A stretch of DNA of 64,000 nt, from the NCBI GenBank assembly GCA_041396965.1, contig JAWKXN010000001.1, positions 806,001 through 870,000 of the forward strand, in the 5' to 3' direction. Every line of letters begins with the position of its first letter. Within the stretch, counting starts at the first letter, position 1. The stretch comes from Rickettsiales bacterium (GTDB lineage Bacteria > Pseudomonadota > Alphaproteobacteria > Rickettsiales > SXRF01). Shown one piece after another: positions 1 through 8,264 of the stretch. The position numbers and the translations under genes were made by a program. The notes beneath the pieces are model-generated. The model ran no database searches and was not told the origin of the DNA. It saw only the letters and a list, made by a program, of their open reading frames with translations.

Positions 1-37
1 TTGCAGTGATATAATATTAGTTATAAAAGATATTATC

Positions 38-700
38 ATGATTGGTAATCGCGAATTATTTCCATTTTTTTTTATAAAATTATTGATAGTGATGTTGATA
101 TATCCATCACTATCATATGGTAGTTATAGATCATATTTCAATATGAGAGAATCGGTGTTTAGTGACATTACCCCGTTTCCTAAATGGACTGGTATGATAG
201 AGCGTTATTCAGCCCAACTTGAGATGCCAGATAGTAAATGTGGAACTGTTATTTATTACCCATGTACAGTAAAGGATTGGAAAAAGCTGATAGATAACCT
301 ACAGGGTGAATCACTCCATACCAAGCTAAAAAAAGTCAATGACTGGGCTAACAAATATCCTTATGTAATAGACCAAATAAACTGGGGAATTAATGATTAT
401 TGGGAAACTTTATATGAATTTATAGATATAAGTGGTGATTGTGAGGATTACGCGATAACGAAATATTATTCGCTGCGTGCTCTTGGAGTTCCAGCGAGCA
501 GAATGCGTATAATGATTGTTCAGGATCTAAATCTTGGTGGTATTATTCACGCTGTTCTCGGAGTATATGATGACGATAATAAGTTAAATGTTTTGGATAA
601 TCAAATTAAGCAAGTTGTATCAGCGTTAAAGATTTATCATTACCGCCCAATATATGGTATAAACGAAAACAACTGGTGGACATATCAACCTAACATGTAA
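38..700 (+). CDS. Transglutaminase-like cysteine peptidase (BTLCP/LapG-like)
   Basis: A 220-residue secreted protein with an N-terminal hydrophobic segment (about residues 9-28) that looks like a signal peptide or anchor. The BTLCP catalytic triad is visible as Cys135 in GDCEDYAI, His171 in GGIIHAV and Asp187 in NVLDNQ. In the best-studied members (LapG), the periplasmic protease cleaves large surface adhesins under control of a c-di-GMP receptor. Here the next gene, 19 bases downstream on the same strand, is a membrane sensor with an HD-GYP-like domain, a partnership compatible with c-di-GMP-linked control. The substrate is unknown; a giant RTX protein lies 22 kb away, but no cleavage motif was recognised in it. 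The start at 38 is the first ATG, with only a weak ribosome site, and its upstream region is mostly outside the window. Confidence 0.85.
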   Translation: MIGNRELFPFFFIKLLIVMLIYPSLSYGSYRSYFNMRESVFSDITPFPKWTGMIERYSAQLEMPDSKCGTVIYYPCTVKDWKKLIDNLQGESLHTKLKKVNDWANKYPYVIDQINWGINDYWETLYEFIDISGDCEDYAITKYYSLRALGVPASRMRIMIVQDLNLGGIIHAVLGVYDDDNKLNVLDNQIKQVVSALKIYHYRPIYGINENNWWTYQPNM

Positions 701-739
701 AATATAAAAAACGTTATTGTGTTATTTAAGGAGATAAAA

Positions 740-2947
740 ATGAAAAACACCGTTTTGGAATCAGATGAATTTCTGGAAGATACCAAGTTTTATAATTCTC
801 CATGGTTATATGGTATCGTCACCCTAGTCGTTTCCATTATAATTGGCGGGGTTTTCATGATATCATACTTTAATAATAAGGATTACGCCCGTGACCTACA
901 AAGATGGAAAGAAAGATTAAATCTGGTAGCTGAAAGCAGGGCTAGTGAAATAAATAATTTTATAAATAATAACTTTTCTGAAATAAGAAGTTTAGCCGAT
1001 AACCCATCTCTTGGAATTTACCTCACTGAACTTAGCGTTATAAAACAGGACGGTAAGAATGGGCATAACAACATAGAGCCATCACAGAAATCATATCTAA
1101 GAAATCTACTGCTTTTTACCGCGAAACGTACTGGATTTATTGGTGATAAAAATATTGATAATATACCAGCAAATGTTACGGCAGGCGGTAGTAGTGGTAT
1201 TATGGTGCTTGACAAAAATAATAATATGATAGTTTCCACACCGTTAAAGGAATCCGTAAGGAATAATATCACGGACTATGCTGGTAAATATAATAAGGCT
1301 GAGGATGGATTCATTGATTTAGCGAAGAATAGCGATGGTATTCCATATATAGGATTTATATCTCCGGTATATTCTATTCAAGGTGAACGGAATGAGGAGT
1401 CTATTATTGGAAAAGTAGTAGCGATAAAGACCATAGACGCAAATCTATTCAACTTGTTAAAACAGCCGGGTTCTATAGAGAATACTCTAGAAATATTACT
1501 GGCAAGAGTGAAGCAAGATAAATTAGAATATATCTCTCCGCTGCGTGATGGTAGCGAGCTACTAGGTAATAATATTGATATTACAACAGATACCATAGAT
1601 AGTTCCGCTGAAGCTTACCTAGTGAAGTCTGTAAACGACTTTTCTTCCGAACAAAAGGATTATAGAAATCAGGATGTTTTAGCGACTTCTAGATTTATAG
1701 ATATAGCTGGAGCTGACTGGATATTGATAGTAAAAATAGATAAAAGTGAGGCTTTCGCTAAGAGTGGGGCGTATCGCAGCAGCTTGTCAGCTATTTTCTC
1801 TCTTGCTATCGCCATAGTTGTTATGCTGATTATTATCGTTTGGTGGTATTCATATTCACGTCATTCTGTGATAGCGTCAAAATATTTCAAAAAAGTAGCT
1901 ATTAAAGCAAAAAATCAGGAAAAGCTTCTACGTTTGGTTACTGATAACCAACCGGAAACACTTTATATAGTTGATAATAACCAGACATACTGGTTTGCCA
2001 ATAAGAAGTTGGTTGATAATTGTAGTATGTCACCTGAAAATATAGTCGGCAAAACAGTAACTGATATTCTTGGAAAAGCTCATAATCGGCATATCGCCAA
2101 AAATTGTGAGCAAGCTTTATCAGAAAATAAGACAATATATGATGTATATAAAGTGCCTTCTAAGCAATTTTCTACTAATACAAATAAGGACAGTGACAGC
2201 AATAATAGGGATATAATAATACGTTCTGGATATATACCGGTTCCTGAGATACCAGTCAGCACGCTTCCCGAAAACACTTCAGGAGTCTTAGTGGTTGAGC
2301 AAGATATAAGTGAAATCCACTACGAAAGAGAAAGAAGGGTATCAATACAAAAACAGCTTATTGAGACACTTTTAAGTTTGGTAGATAGTAGAGATCCTTT
2401 CTCCGCCAATCACTCATCTATGGTATCAACGCTTGCTGGCCGTATCGCTAAATATATGAATCTTGATAGCTTGATGGTAGAAACGACCGCTACCGCCGCT
2501 AGTTTGATGAATGTTGGAAAAATAATAGTTCCCAAAGACTTGCTTACTAAAAATGAAAAACTAAGTGATTCCGAACGGGAAGTAATCCGTAATTCTATGG
2601 ATAATATATCTGTTATGTTAGAGAAAATATCTTTTGATGGACCAGTAGCGCAAACATTGAAGCAATGGCAAGAAAAATGGGATGGTACAGGTAGATACAA
2701 AATTAAAGGAGAGGATATTTTAATATCAGCGAGAATTATAGCGGTGACAAATGCTTTTATAGGTATGGTAAGCCCACGTTCATGGCGAGAGGCTCTTGAT
2801 GTAGAAAAAGCAAGTGAGATATTGCTTGAACAGGCGAATAAGTCATTTGATAAAAAAGTCGTTATCGCTCTTATTCATTATATTGAAAATATGGATGGGC
2901 GTGATTGGTTGGAAAATATACTAAAAGAAAAGAAAGAGGTAGCGTAG
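740..2947 (+). CDS. Membrane sensor protein: Cache-like, PAS and degenerate HD-GYP domains
   Basis: About 735 residues. The ATG at 740 is chosen because AAGGAG lies 7 bases before it; an in-frame TTG at 719 lacks this. Order of parts: a transmembrane helix near residue 25-45, an extracytoplasmic sensor region of about 300 residues (Cache-like by position), a second helix near 346-372, a PAS domain (NQPETLYIVDNNQTYWFANK) and a C-terminal HD-GYP-like domain from about residue 535. The HD-GYP domain keeps the fold markers (DPFSANHS, VGKIIVPK, ARIIAVTNAF), but the metal-binding HD pair reads MN and the GYP loop reads GRY. It is therefore probably not an active c-di-GMP phosphodiesterase and may act as a sensor or binding module. 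It is paired with the upstream LapG-like peptidase. Confidence 0.8.
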   Translation: MKNTVLESDEFLEDTKFYNSPWLYGIVTLVVSIIIGGVFMISYFNNKDYARDLQRWKERLNLVAESRASEINNFINNNFSEIRSLADNPSLGIYLTELSVIKQDGKNGHNNIEPSQKSYLRNLLLFTAKRTGFIGDKNIDNIPANVTAGGSSGIMVLDKNNNMIVSTPLKESVRNNITDYAGKYNKAEDGFIDLAKNSDGIPYIGFISPVYSIQGERNEESIIGKVVAIKTIDANLFNLLKQPGSIENTLEILLARVKQDKLEYISPLRDGSELLGNNIDITTDTIDSSAEAYLVKSVNDFSSEQKDYRNQDVLATSRFIDIAGADWILIVKIDKSEAFAKSGAYRSSLSAIFSLAIAIVVMLIIIVWWYSYSRHSVIASKYFKKVAIKAKNQEKLLRLVTDNQPETLYIVDNNQTYWFANKKLVDNCSMSPENIVGKTVTDILGKAHNRHIAKNCEQALSENKTIYDVYKVPSKQFSTNTNKDSDSNNRDIIIRSGYIPVPEIPVSTLPENTSGVLVVEQDISEIHYERERRVSIQKQLIETLLSLVDSRDPFSANHSSMVSTLAGRIAKYMNLDSLMVETTATAASLMNVGKIIVPKDLLTKNEKLSDSEREVIRNSMDNISVMLEKISFDGPVAQTLKQWQEKWDGTGRYKIKGEDILISARIIAVTNAFIGMVSPRSWREALDVEKASEILLEQANKSFDKKVVIALIHYIENMDGRDWLENILKEKKEVA

Positions 2948-2980
2948 AACGATACGATGGTGTGTATACGCACCCAAAAA

Positions 2981-3010
2981 AAATCGGGAATCATGATTGA
3001 TTCCCGATTT
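2981..3010. terminator. Bidirectional rho-independent terminator
   Basis: A perfect 13-base-pair stem (2981-2993 with 2998-3010) around the loop TGAT, flanked by A-runs on the left and T-runs on the right. It lies between the converging sensor gene and phasin gene and can serve both strands. Confidence 0.9.
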
Positions 3011-3042
3011 TTAAGCTTATTACCTTATGAGGATATATATAT

Positions 3043-3660
3043 TTAAGCGACTTCAGAAAAAGTTTTGCTTAATTGCTCACTTGCCTGAGACATACGCTCA
3101 TTTATTGGCTCAAGAGCTTCAGAACTAAACTCAAAGAACATATTGCTAATTCTTCCAGACTGATTAAGCAGGCTGTCAAAAGAATTTTTGATAACTCTTG
3201 TTTGTAAATCAACCATATCATTTATGGTACGGCAAGCGAAAATATCTTTAGAAAGCTCTACATTCTCAGAGAATGATTTGCTCGCGTACTCAACTATCTC
3301 ACCACTTACGTCTTTCGCTAAAGAAGCGGTAAGGTTTCCGCATTCTATCGCCGCCTCAACATTGTCACGAGAAATTGTCATCATTTCAGACAAAGACTTA
3401 TTAATCGCGTCAGCTGATTTTGAGATTTGCTGAGCGCTCTCACGTCCCATCTCAAATGCTTTTTCTTGTACTTTCTGAGCTTCTGAAGCGCCATTTGACA
3501 GAAGATCTTTAACTGCCGAAGAGCTGATTCTTACGACATTTTCCGCTGAATCACGAGATGATTCCACAGCTTCTAAGGTGTTTTTAGCTGCTTTACTAGC
3601 TGTCGAGCCAGCCACTTTGCTAGCGGACTGCCCAGAAGACTTTTTAGCTTGTTGACTCAT
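3043..3660 (-). CDS. Phasin family protein (polyhydroxyalkanoate granule-associated)
   Basis: A 205-residue, cysteine-poor, Ser/Ala-rich helical protein with a basic, disordered N-terminus and a central region of the Phasin_2 type (about residues 90-200: long amphipathic helices, repeated ...SFDSLLNQSGRISNMFFEFS...). Phasins coat polyhydroxyalkanoate granules and control their size; they also act as stress chaperones. No PHA synthase is in the window, so storage-polymer metabolism is inferred only from this gene. It is a single-gene unit bounded by a strong terminator downstream and a 380-base gap upstream. Confidence 0.8.
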   Translation of the reverse strand: MSQQAKKSSGQSASKVAGSTASKAAKNTLEAVESSRDSAENVVRISSSAVKDLLSNGASEAQKVQEKAFEMGRESAQQISKSADAINKSLSEMMTISRDNVEAAIECGNLTASLAKDVSGEIVEYASKSFSENVELSKDIFACRTINDMVDLQTRVIKNSFDSLLNQSGRISNMFFEFSSEALEPINERMSQASEQLSKTFSEVA

Positions 3661-4043
3661 AATAATTCTCCATTAACCTATTGTAATTTATTAAATATTA
3701 AACGCCTGATATAAATCTTCCGACTAAGAACAATAAAACCAAGCATGACATTATGTCACACTATCATCGGAAAATTCTACTTTGATGCAATGCAACATTA
3801 TCTGTTCAGAATATAGTTATATTATTATAACGTGTCAAGTGTAGTATATTATTTTACTATCAATCACTACATTTTGGGACAAACTTTAACCATATTTTTG
3901 TTTTTATATAATTATATCTACTACGAATCATGAGAGTATCCACGAAATATCAATTTCGTAGAGGTTCCTAAATTCTTTATTCACGAAATTAAATTTTGAA
4001 CTTCACATTTTTATGTAAAAAATGTACCGTAAATATGTAAATC
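3661..4043. other. Intergenic region between phasin and carboxypeptidase genes
   Basis: A 383-base AT-rich divergent intergenic region that must contain the promoters of both flanking genes. The only clear structure is a 7-bp palindrome (ACGAAAT, loop ATCA, ATTTCGT) at 3942-3959. Around it, 3934-3953 resembles 20278-20297 in about 17 of 20 positions. No coding potential is evident. Confidence 0.5.
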
Positions 4044-5039
4044 ATGATAAGCAAAAGCGTTTTTATGAAGTTAGCTCTGCGTATACTAATTATAGCCACT
4101 ATTTTTTTTCTACCGGTATCGGTGTCTACTCCGTTTTACGAGAATGATGCTTATGCTAAACGTAGTAGTTATAAGAAAAAAGCAAAGCCAAAATATCACC
4201 GTAAATTTTCCGCCTTAGTAGTAAACGCTAAAACTGGTCGTATTCTATACGAGAAAAATGCGGGTGGAACTCGTTACCCAGCCTCTCTTACTAAAATGAT
4301 GACTTTGTATCTTACTTTTGACGCTCTTAAGAAAAAAAAGATAACAATGAGTACAAAGCTTAAAGTTTCTAAAAAAGCCGCCGCCCAACCACAAACTAAT
4401 ATATCACTTAAAAAAGGTGATACTATAACAGTGAGGGACGCGATAAAAAGCCTGATAGTGCGCTCAGCGAATGACTCATCGGTGGTACTCGCCGAAAAAC
4501 TAGGTGGGACAACTTGGAAATTTTCGCTTATGATGACTAAGAAGGCGAGGGCTTTAGGTATGAAAAATACGGTATATCGTAATCCTAATGGTCTGCCTAA
4601 TAATCAACAAATAACCACAGCTTATGACATGGCAAAGCTTGGCATCGCCTTAAAACGTGATTTCCCAGAATATTACCATTTGTTCAAGCTTACTTCTTTT
4701 AATTATGCTGGAGTGCATTATCGTGGACATAACGATGTAGTCAAAAAATATAAAGGAGCCGATGGTATTAAAACCGGATATATTAACGCTTCAGGTTTTA
4801 ATTTGGTTAGTTCCGCAAGGCGTGGCAATCACAAGATTATTGGGGTTATAATGGGAGGGAGAACCGCTAAGTCACGTGATCAGGCGATGATGAAAATGCT
4901 TGATAAAGGATTTGATAAATTGCAAAGACAGCAAGCAAAGAGGCTGTCTGATAAGAAATCTAATAAGAAGAAACCTTCACTACGAACAGCCAATGATAAT
5001 TATCCAAAAAAACCGGTATTGTCGGCTAGAGCGAATTGA
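4044..5039 (+). CDS. dacA: D-alanyl-D-alanine carboxypeptidase (peptidase S11, PBP5/6 type)
   Basis: Trims the terminal D-Ala from peptidoglycan pentapeptides in the periplasm. The 331-residue protein begins with a hydrophobic signal segment (about 8-30) and has the full S11 active site: Ser81-xx-Lys84 in PASLTKMM, Ser141-Ala-Asn143, and Lys243-Thr-Gly245. After the catalytic domain the C-terminus is a short, very basic, probably unstructured tail (residues 295-331). The usual PBP5 beta-rich C-terminal domain and amphipathic anchor are not evident. Start 4044 is the first ATG; Met8 (4065) is an alternative, and neither has a strong ribosome site. A hairpin-repeat array follows directly. Confidence 0.88.
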   Translation: MISKSVFMKLALRILIIATIFFLPVSVSTPFYENDAYAKRSSYKKKAKPKYHRKFSALVVNAKTGRILYEKNAGGTRYPASLTKMMTLYLTFDALKKKKITMSTKLKVSKKAAAQPQTNISLKKGDTITVRDAIKSLIVRSANDSSVVLAEKLGGTTWKFSLMMTKKARALGMKNTVYRNPNGLPNNQQITTAYDMAKLGIALKRDFPEYYHLFKLTSFNYAGVHYRGHNDVVKKYKGADGIKTGYINASGFNLVSSARRGNHKIIGVIMGGRTAKSRDQAMMKMLDKGFDKLQRQQAKRLSDKKSNKKKPSLRTANDNYPKKPVLSARAN

Positions 5040-5126
5040 TTGGGCTATTATATATCTAAGACGTTTCTAATCAAAGAGAGCATGGTATTTCCCTAAACCC
5101 AACCATGGATAAGAAGGAATTCTGTA

Positions 5127-5260
5127 TGATCAAAAAACCGCTCTCCCTAATATATAAGAAAGAGCTTGCGGGGTCTGGTGGATTGCGGAGCAATCCAGTG
5201 AAAAGCTCTGCTTTTCAAAACCGGATGCCGTCATAAAGACGGCATGACAGTGTCATGTCC
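5127..5260. repeat. Hairpin-cluster repeat downstream of dacA
   Basis: Starts with the same lead-in (TATGATCAAAAAACCGCTC) that begins the MITE-like repeat at 5453, then diverges into four consecutive short perfect hairpins: GGATTGC/GCAATCC (5180-5196), GAAAAGC/GCTTTTC (5200-5216), ATGCCGTC/GACGGCAT (5225-5245) and CATGAC/GTCATG (5243-5257). The last two overlap by three bases, so they are alternatives. Non-coding. Confidence 0.7.
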
Positions 5261-5320
5261 AGTGCCTGATACCTAAATGCAATCGACATGGCGTTAGGCT
5301 ATAGGGAATAGTGTTTAGGA

Positions 5321-5450
5321 AACAAGAAACTCGGTCAGCAGACCGAGTGAGTCTTCAGCAATGCCTCATGGGATTTCCAGTAGGAAATACCGGAGGCGAA
5401 TATAGAAAACACCCCTCACCCTAACCCTCTCCCAGAGGGAGAGGGGATAT
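5321..5450. repeat. Double-hairpin interspersed repeat, copy 1 (modules A+B)
   Basis: Module A has hairpin 1 with stem ACTCGGTC/GACCGAGT around loop AGCA (5329-5348), then hairpin 2 with GGATTTCC/GGAAATACC around AGTA (5371-5391), enclosed by an outer GCCTC/GAGGC pairing. Module B (about 5413-5450) is a CCCTCTCCC/GGGAGAGGG palindrome of a kind widespread in proteobacterial intergenic DNA. The same two modules recur at seven other places in the window, and module A alone at two more. Confidence 0.85.
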
Positions 5451-5452
5451 TA

Positions 5453-5660
5453 TATGATCAAAAAACCGCTCCCCCCTTGCGGGTGGAGCACGCGAAATCA
5501 AGTGACAGCGCAGATTGAGCGGAGGGGGGTAGAATAGCAGGCAGACATACACACCCCCCACCAAAAATTGAATCATTACTTTCTTCAATTTTTGACTCCC
5601 CCGCAAGGTGGGAGTAGAGTAATAGATCAGGAATATCTTAGCTATAGTTCTGGCTAACAG
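5453..5660. repeat. MITE-like repeat with inverted ends, copy 1 (module C)
   Basis: A roughly 150-base core (5468-5615) whose two ends are imperfect inverted repeats (left CTCCCCCCTTGCGGG, right CCCCCGCAAGGTGGGAG), plus a tail to about 5660. It contains an internal hairpin CAAAAATTGAA/TTCAATTTTTG. A second copy at 42680-42885 is over 80% identical by eye and also follows modules A+B. No open reading frame of its own is convincing. Confidence 0.75.
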
Positions 5661-5677
5661 AAGAGAAAAGGATAGAT

Positions 5678-5908
5678 ATGAAAAGCAAATATAGAGGAAC
5701 AAGGGAAGAAGATAATATTGATGAGTTAGGAGATGCTTTTTTTAAGAAAGCACGTCGTGTTGGTCGCCCCGTTAGCGAACACCCTAAGCAGCCGGTCAAA
5801 ATTCGTCTTGATGAAGATGTCATTGAAGCCCTACGCGCGTCTGGTAAGGGGTGGCAGACCAGACTCAACGCTTTTCTAAGCGACGCGATAAAAGAAGGAA
5901 GATTGTAG
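5678..5908 (+). CDS. BrnA-like antitoxin, without adjacent toxin
   Basis: A 76-residue protein matching the BrnA family: a charged N-terminus, KKARRVGRP and PVKIRLDEDVIEALRASGKG followed by WQTRLNAFLSDAIKEG, the ribbon-helix-helix DNA-binding part. BrnA normally neutralises the ribonuclease toxin BrnT, encoded just upstream in the same operon. Here the upstream DNA is a MITE-like repeat and no BrnT reading frame exists on either side, so this is an orphan antitoxin or a solitary regulator. An AAAGGA ribosome site precedes the ATG. The repeat ends within about 20 bases of the start, so the repeat may have replaced the toxin gene or may supply the promoter. Confidence 0.75.
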   Translation: MKSKYRGTREEDNIDELGDAFFKKARRVGRPVSEHPKQPVKIRLDEDVIEALRASGKGWQTRLNAFLSDAIKEGRL

Positions 5909-6011
5909 TAATAAGCGACTCCCGCTTCCATTACTCCATTTGCTAAAATAGTTTCTTCAGAAGTGAATTGTTAATAAATATCAGCATCTACACTGGAGAA
6001 ACAAGAAAACT

Positions 6012-6254
6012 CTATCTTGTTGGCTTATCGTTTTCTTGTTCTTGCTGTTGTTTAATATGTTGCGTAGACTGCTCGTTCGCCGGTGGTGACGAATTAGGTA
6101 ATTCTCTATCACCGCTATACTTGACACCATGCGTATCCAGATGATTAGATATCCTCTCTATCATCAACTGCGCCTGTTCATTGATCTTTTCATTTAATCT
6201 TGATGAATCAAGTATACTATCCAAATTACCACTACTACTAACAGGCGCAGCCAT
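6012..6254 (-). CDS. Small hypothetical protein
   Basis: 80 residues, not recognised. It has an N-terminal Ser-rich stretch, a short helical middle (residues 16-45) and a Gln/Glu-rich hydrophilic tail (TQHIKQQQEQENDKPTR). No signal peptide or membrane segment. It lies 39 bases downstream of another unknown gene on the same strand and probably shares its transcript. The composition looks like a soluble or disordered accessory protein; no function can be assigned. Confidence 0.5.
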   Translation of the reverse strand: MAAPVSSSGNLDSILDSSRLNEKINEQAQLMIERISNHLDTHGVKYSGDRELPNSSPPANEQSTQHIKQQQEQENDKPTR

Positions 6255-6293
6255 ATCTATTACCCCAACTTTATTACAGACTAAAAATATTAA

Positions 6294-6758
6294 CTAACTA
6301 AACATCCCCATACCTGGACCACCAATATTCTGCTTCATACCAACATGTGGAGGAGCAAGATCGCCCAAGCTAACATGGCTAACACTAATGCCATTATCAT
6401 GTGAAATACTGGAGGTTTTAACAGAGCTTGTATCTATGCCAGCAAATCTATGTTTCTCAGGACCAACAGATTTCTCTATCTTCTGTGAATGTCCATCATG
6501 TGACAGAGGTGTCGATTTGCTTGGACTCATGCCAACTGCGGCTCCAGCTTCACTCAATTTATTCCCACCCCCAAGCGGCAAAGCCTTAGCTTCCATTCCT
6601 CGCACAGCGGCGGTTGCTTTGTCAAGCCATCCTCCAATTGTGTTAGTTAAAAAATCACCAGCAGCCTGTGCACCCTGCTGAACCACCTCGCCAATCTTAT
6701 CAAAAAGAGGTGTGGTAGAATCCATAAATTGTTTAATATTCTGATTTCCCCAATTCAT
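6294..6758 (-). CDS. Hypothetical protein
   Basis: 154 residues from the ATG at 6758, which has TTAGG a few bases before it; a TTG six codons upstream is possible but weaker. The N-terminal third is helical (KQFMDSTTPLFDKIGEVVQQGAQAAGDFLTN). The remainder is Gly/Ser/His-rich and probably disordered, ending in GGPGMGMFS. No known domain, cysteine or catalytic motif is evident. It is transcribed with the 80-residue gene downstream. Such low-complexity small genes are typical of lineage-specific or secreted accessory proteins, but there is no direct evidence for secretion. Confidence 0.5.
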   Translation of the reverse strand: MNWGNQNIKQFMDSTTPLFDKIGEVVQQGAQAAGDFLTNTIGGWLDKATAAVRGMEAKALPLGGGNKLSEAGAAVGMSPSKSTPLSHDGHSQKIEKSVGPEKHRFAGIDTSSVKTSSISHDNGISVSHVSLGDLAPPHVGMKQNIGGPGMGMFS

Positions 6759-6971
6759 TTGCCTAATTCCACACAATGCTATCTTTCAAAAAGAATAAAC
6801 CAATACGCCTTCATCATACCCATCCTGTAATATAATTGCAAAATAAAAATGCGTCAGTTATGTGAAGCTTTTGTTACAGCGGTTTTGGGTTGGTGGTTTT
6901 TATCATTATTATTCTGGATTTATTTTTATAATATAACAAGTAATAATATGTTGTTTTTCAAGGATATATGA

Positions 6972-7115
6972 GGAGCAAGAAACTCGGTCAGCAGACTGAG
7001 TGAGCCTTCAGCCAGCGAAGCTGTATCCCATGTGAAAGACAGTAGTCTTTCACGGGGATGAAATATACAATAAACCCTCACCCTAACCCTCTCCCAGAGG
7101 GAGAGGGGATATTTG
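6972..7115. repeat. Double-hairpin repeat, copy 2 (A+B)
   Basis: Hairpin 1 is ACTCGGTC/GACTGAGT (6982-7001, one G-T pair) with loop AGCA. Hairpin 2 is GTGAAAGAC/GTCTTTCAC (7032-7053) with loop AGTA. The outer pairing is ATCCC/GGGAT. Module B follows to about 7113. Confidence 0.85.
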
Positions 7116-7121
7116 TAAAAT

Positions 7122-7255
7122 GAGGAACAAGAAACTCGGTCAGCAGACCGAGTGAGCCTTCAGCAATGCCTCATGGGATTTCCAGTAGGAAATACCTGAG
7201 GTTAATATAGAAAATACCCCTCACCCTAACCCTCTCCCAGAGGGAGAGGGGATAT
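7122..7255. repeat. Double-hairpin repeat, copy 3 (A+B)
   Basis: Hairpin 1 ACTCGGTC/GACCGAGT (7134-7153). Hairpin 2 GGATTTCC/GGAAATACC (7176-7196). Outer CCTC/GAGG. Then module B. Nearly identical to copy 1. Confidence 0.85.
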
Positions 7256-7265
7256 TCGTAAAGAT

Positions 7266-7400
7266 AAGGAACAAGAAGCACAGCCAGTAGGCTGTGCCAG
7301 CCCTGAGCTATGTCCCATGTGAAAATCAGTAGATTTTCACGAGGACGAAATATACAATAACCCCTCACCCTAACCCTCTCCCAGAGGGAGAGGGGATATT
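7266..7400. repeat. Double-hairpin repeat, copy 4 (A+B)
   Basis: Hairpin 1 has a different but fully paired stem, GCACAGCC/GGCTGTGC (7278-7297), with loop AGTA. Hairpin 2 is GTGAAAATC/GATTTTCAC (7319-7340), with outer GTCC/GGAC. Then module B. Confidence 0.85.
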
Positions 7401-7407
7401 CATAAAG

Positions 7408-7497
7408 ATGAGGAACAAGAAACACGACCAGCAGGTCGTGCCAGCCTTGAGCACGCCTCATGTGAAAGACAGTAGTCTTTCACGGAGGCAAAATAAT
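7408..7497. repeat. Double-hairpin repeat, copy 5 (A only)
   Basis: Hairpin 1 CACGACC/GGTCGTG (7423-7440), loop AGCA. Hairpin 2 GTGAAAGAC/GTCTTTCAC (7462-7483). Outer GCCTC/GAGGC. It ends 7 bases from the flgH stop codon. Copies 2-5 form a head-to-tail array filling the gap downstream of flgH. Confidence 0.85.
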
Positions 7498-7503
7498 ACT
7501 ACT

Positions 7504-8253
7504 CTAAAACGGCGCTAATATCTCAACTGCTTGATTGCCCCAGCGTGGCTGCTGCATATCGGTGATCTGTCCACGACCACCATAAGATATTCTTGACTCG
7601 GCGATTTGAGTAGAGTCAATAGTGTTATCTGATCCTATATCCTCTGGGCGCACAACACCCTTGATGGAAACCTCTCTTATCTCAAAATTTACCCTTACTT
7701 CCTGCTTGCCATCTATTACAAAATTACCATTAGGCAATACTTGTGTAATTAGCGCGGCGATTTGTGTCTCTATTTTTTCCTTACGTTTAATACTGCCAAG
7801 CCCTTTACTGTTGGTCGCACCGTTTATACTTAATAGCTTACTAACATCGGCTTTTCCTGGTATTAGGCTGAACAGTTTATTCTCAACACCAAATACATTA
7901 GGAGCGGCTAGACTGTCGCTGGTATCACGATCTCTTTCGGTCTCGTTATCCAACTCGGCTTTATCCTCAATTTTTATATTTACTCGTAATATATCACCAA
8001 CTCTTGACGCTCTTTGGTCACGGAAAAACGCTCTCGCCCCTGGTTGCCACAGCGAATTAGCGTATTGCTTTTGGGGAGGAGCGACTTCCGGCATCGGCCA
8101 GCTCATCGGCTTATAGTCCGGCTTTATAGTAGGGTCTACTACCTCCGCCATCTTAGGAGGGTTTCCTATCCCATCAAGCTTGTCTAACGTGCTAGAGCAT
8201 GAGGGAAGAATCGCCAACAAAGGAAGAATAAGAATTTTTCTGGAAACTATCAT
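7504..8253 (-). CDS. flgH: Flagellar L-ring lipoprotein FlgH
   Basis: Forms the outer-membrane bushing (L ring) around the flagellar rod. The 249-residue protein has a lipoprotein signal with lipobox LPSC (Cys19). The conserved family blocks follow: LWQPGARAFFRDQRASRVGDILRV, then NLAGSGGT-type sequence replaced by KGLGSIKRKEK, then VLPNGNFVIDGKQEVRVNFEIREVSIKGVVRPEDI and the C-terminal ISYGGRGQITDMQQPRWGNQAVEILAPF. An AAGGAA ribosome site precedes the ATG. It is the last gene of flgF-flgG-flgA-flgH, 11 bases after flgA. The presence of an L ring means a Gram-negative outer membrane with an external flagellum. Confidence 0.95.
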   Translation of the reverse strand: MIVSRKILILPLLAILPSCSSTLDKLDGIGNPPKMAEVVDPTIKPDYKPMSWPMPEVAPPQKQYANSLWQPGARAFFRDQRASRVGDILRVNIKIEDKAELDNETERDRDTSDSLAAPNVFGVENKLFSLIPGKADVSKLLSINGATNSKGLGSIKRKEKIETQIAALITQVLPNGNFVIDGKQEVRVNFEIREVSIKGVVRPEDIGSDNTIDSTQIAESRISYGGRGQITDMQQPRWGNQAVEILAPF

Positions 8254-8264
8254 AATGTCATTCC

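Noticed and set aside
719..740. TTG start for the sensor gene
   Set aside because: The strong AAGGAG site lies inside that extension and points to the ATG at 740.
5421..5931. Minus-strand frames over the repeats and the BrnA-like gene
   Set aside because: They are shadows of the repeat and of the clear BrnA-like frame on the other strand.
7171..7461. Open frame of 96 codons on the minus strand across the repeat array
   Set aside because: It consists of translated repeat modules (the peptide itself repeats YEYPLSLWERVRVRG) and has no independent support.
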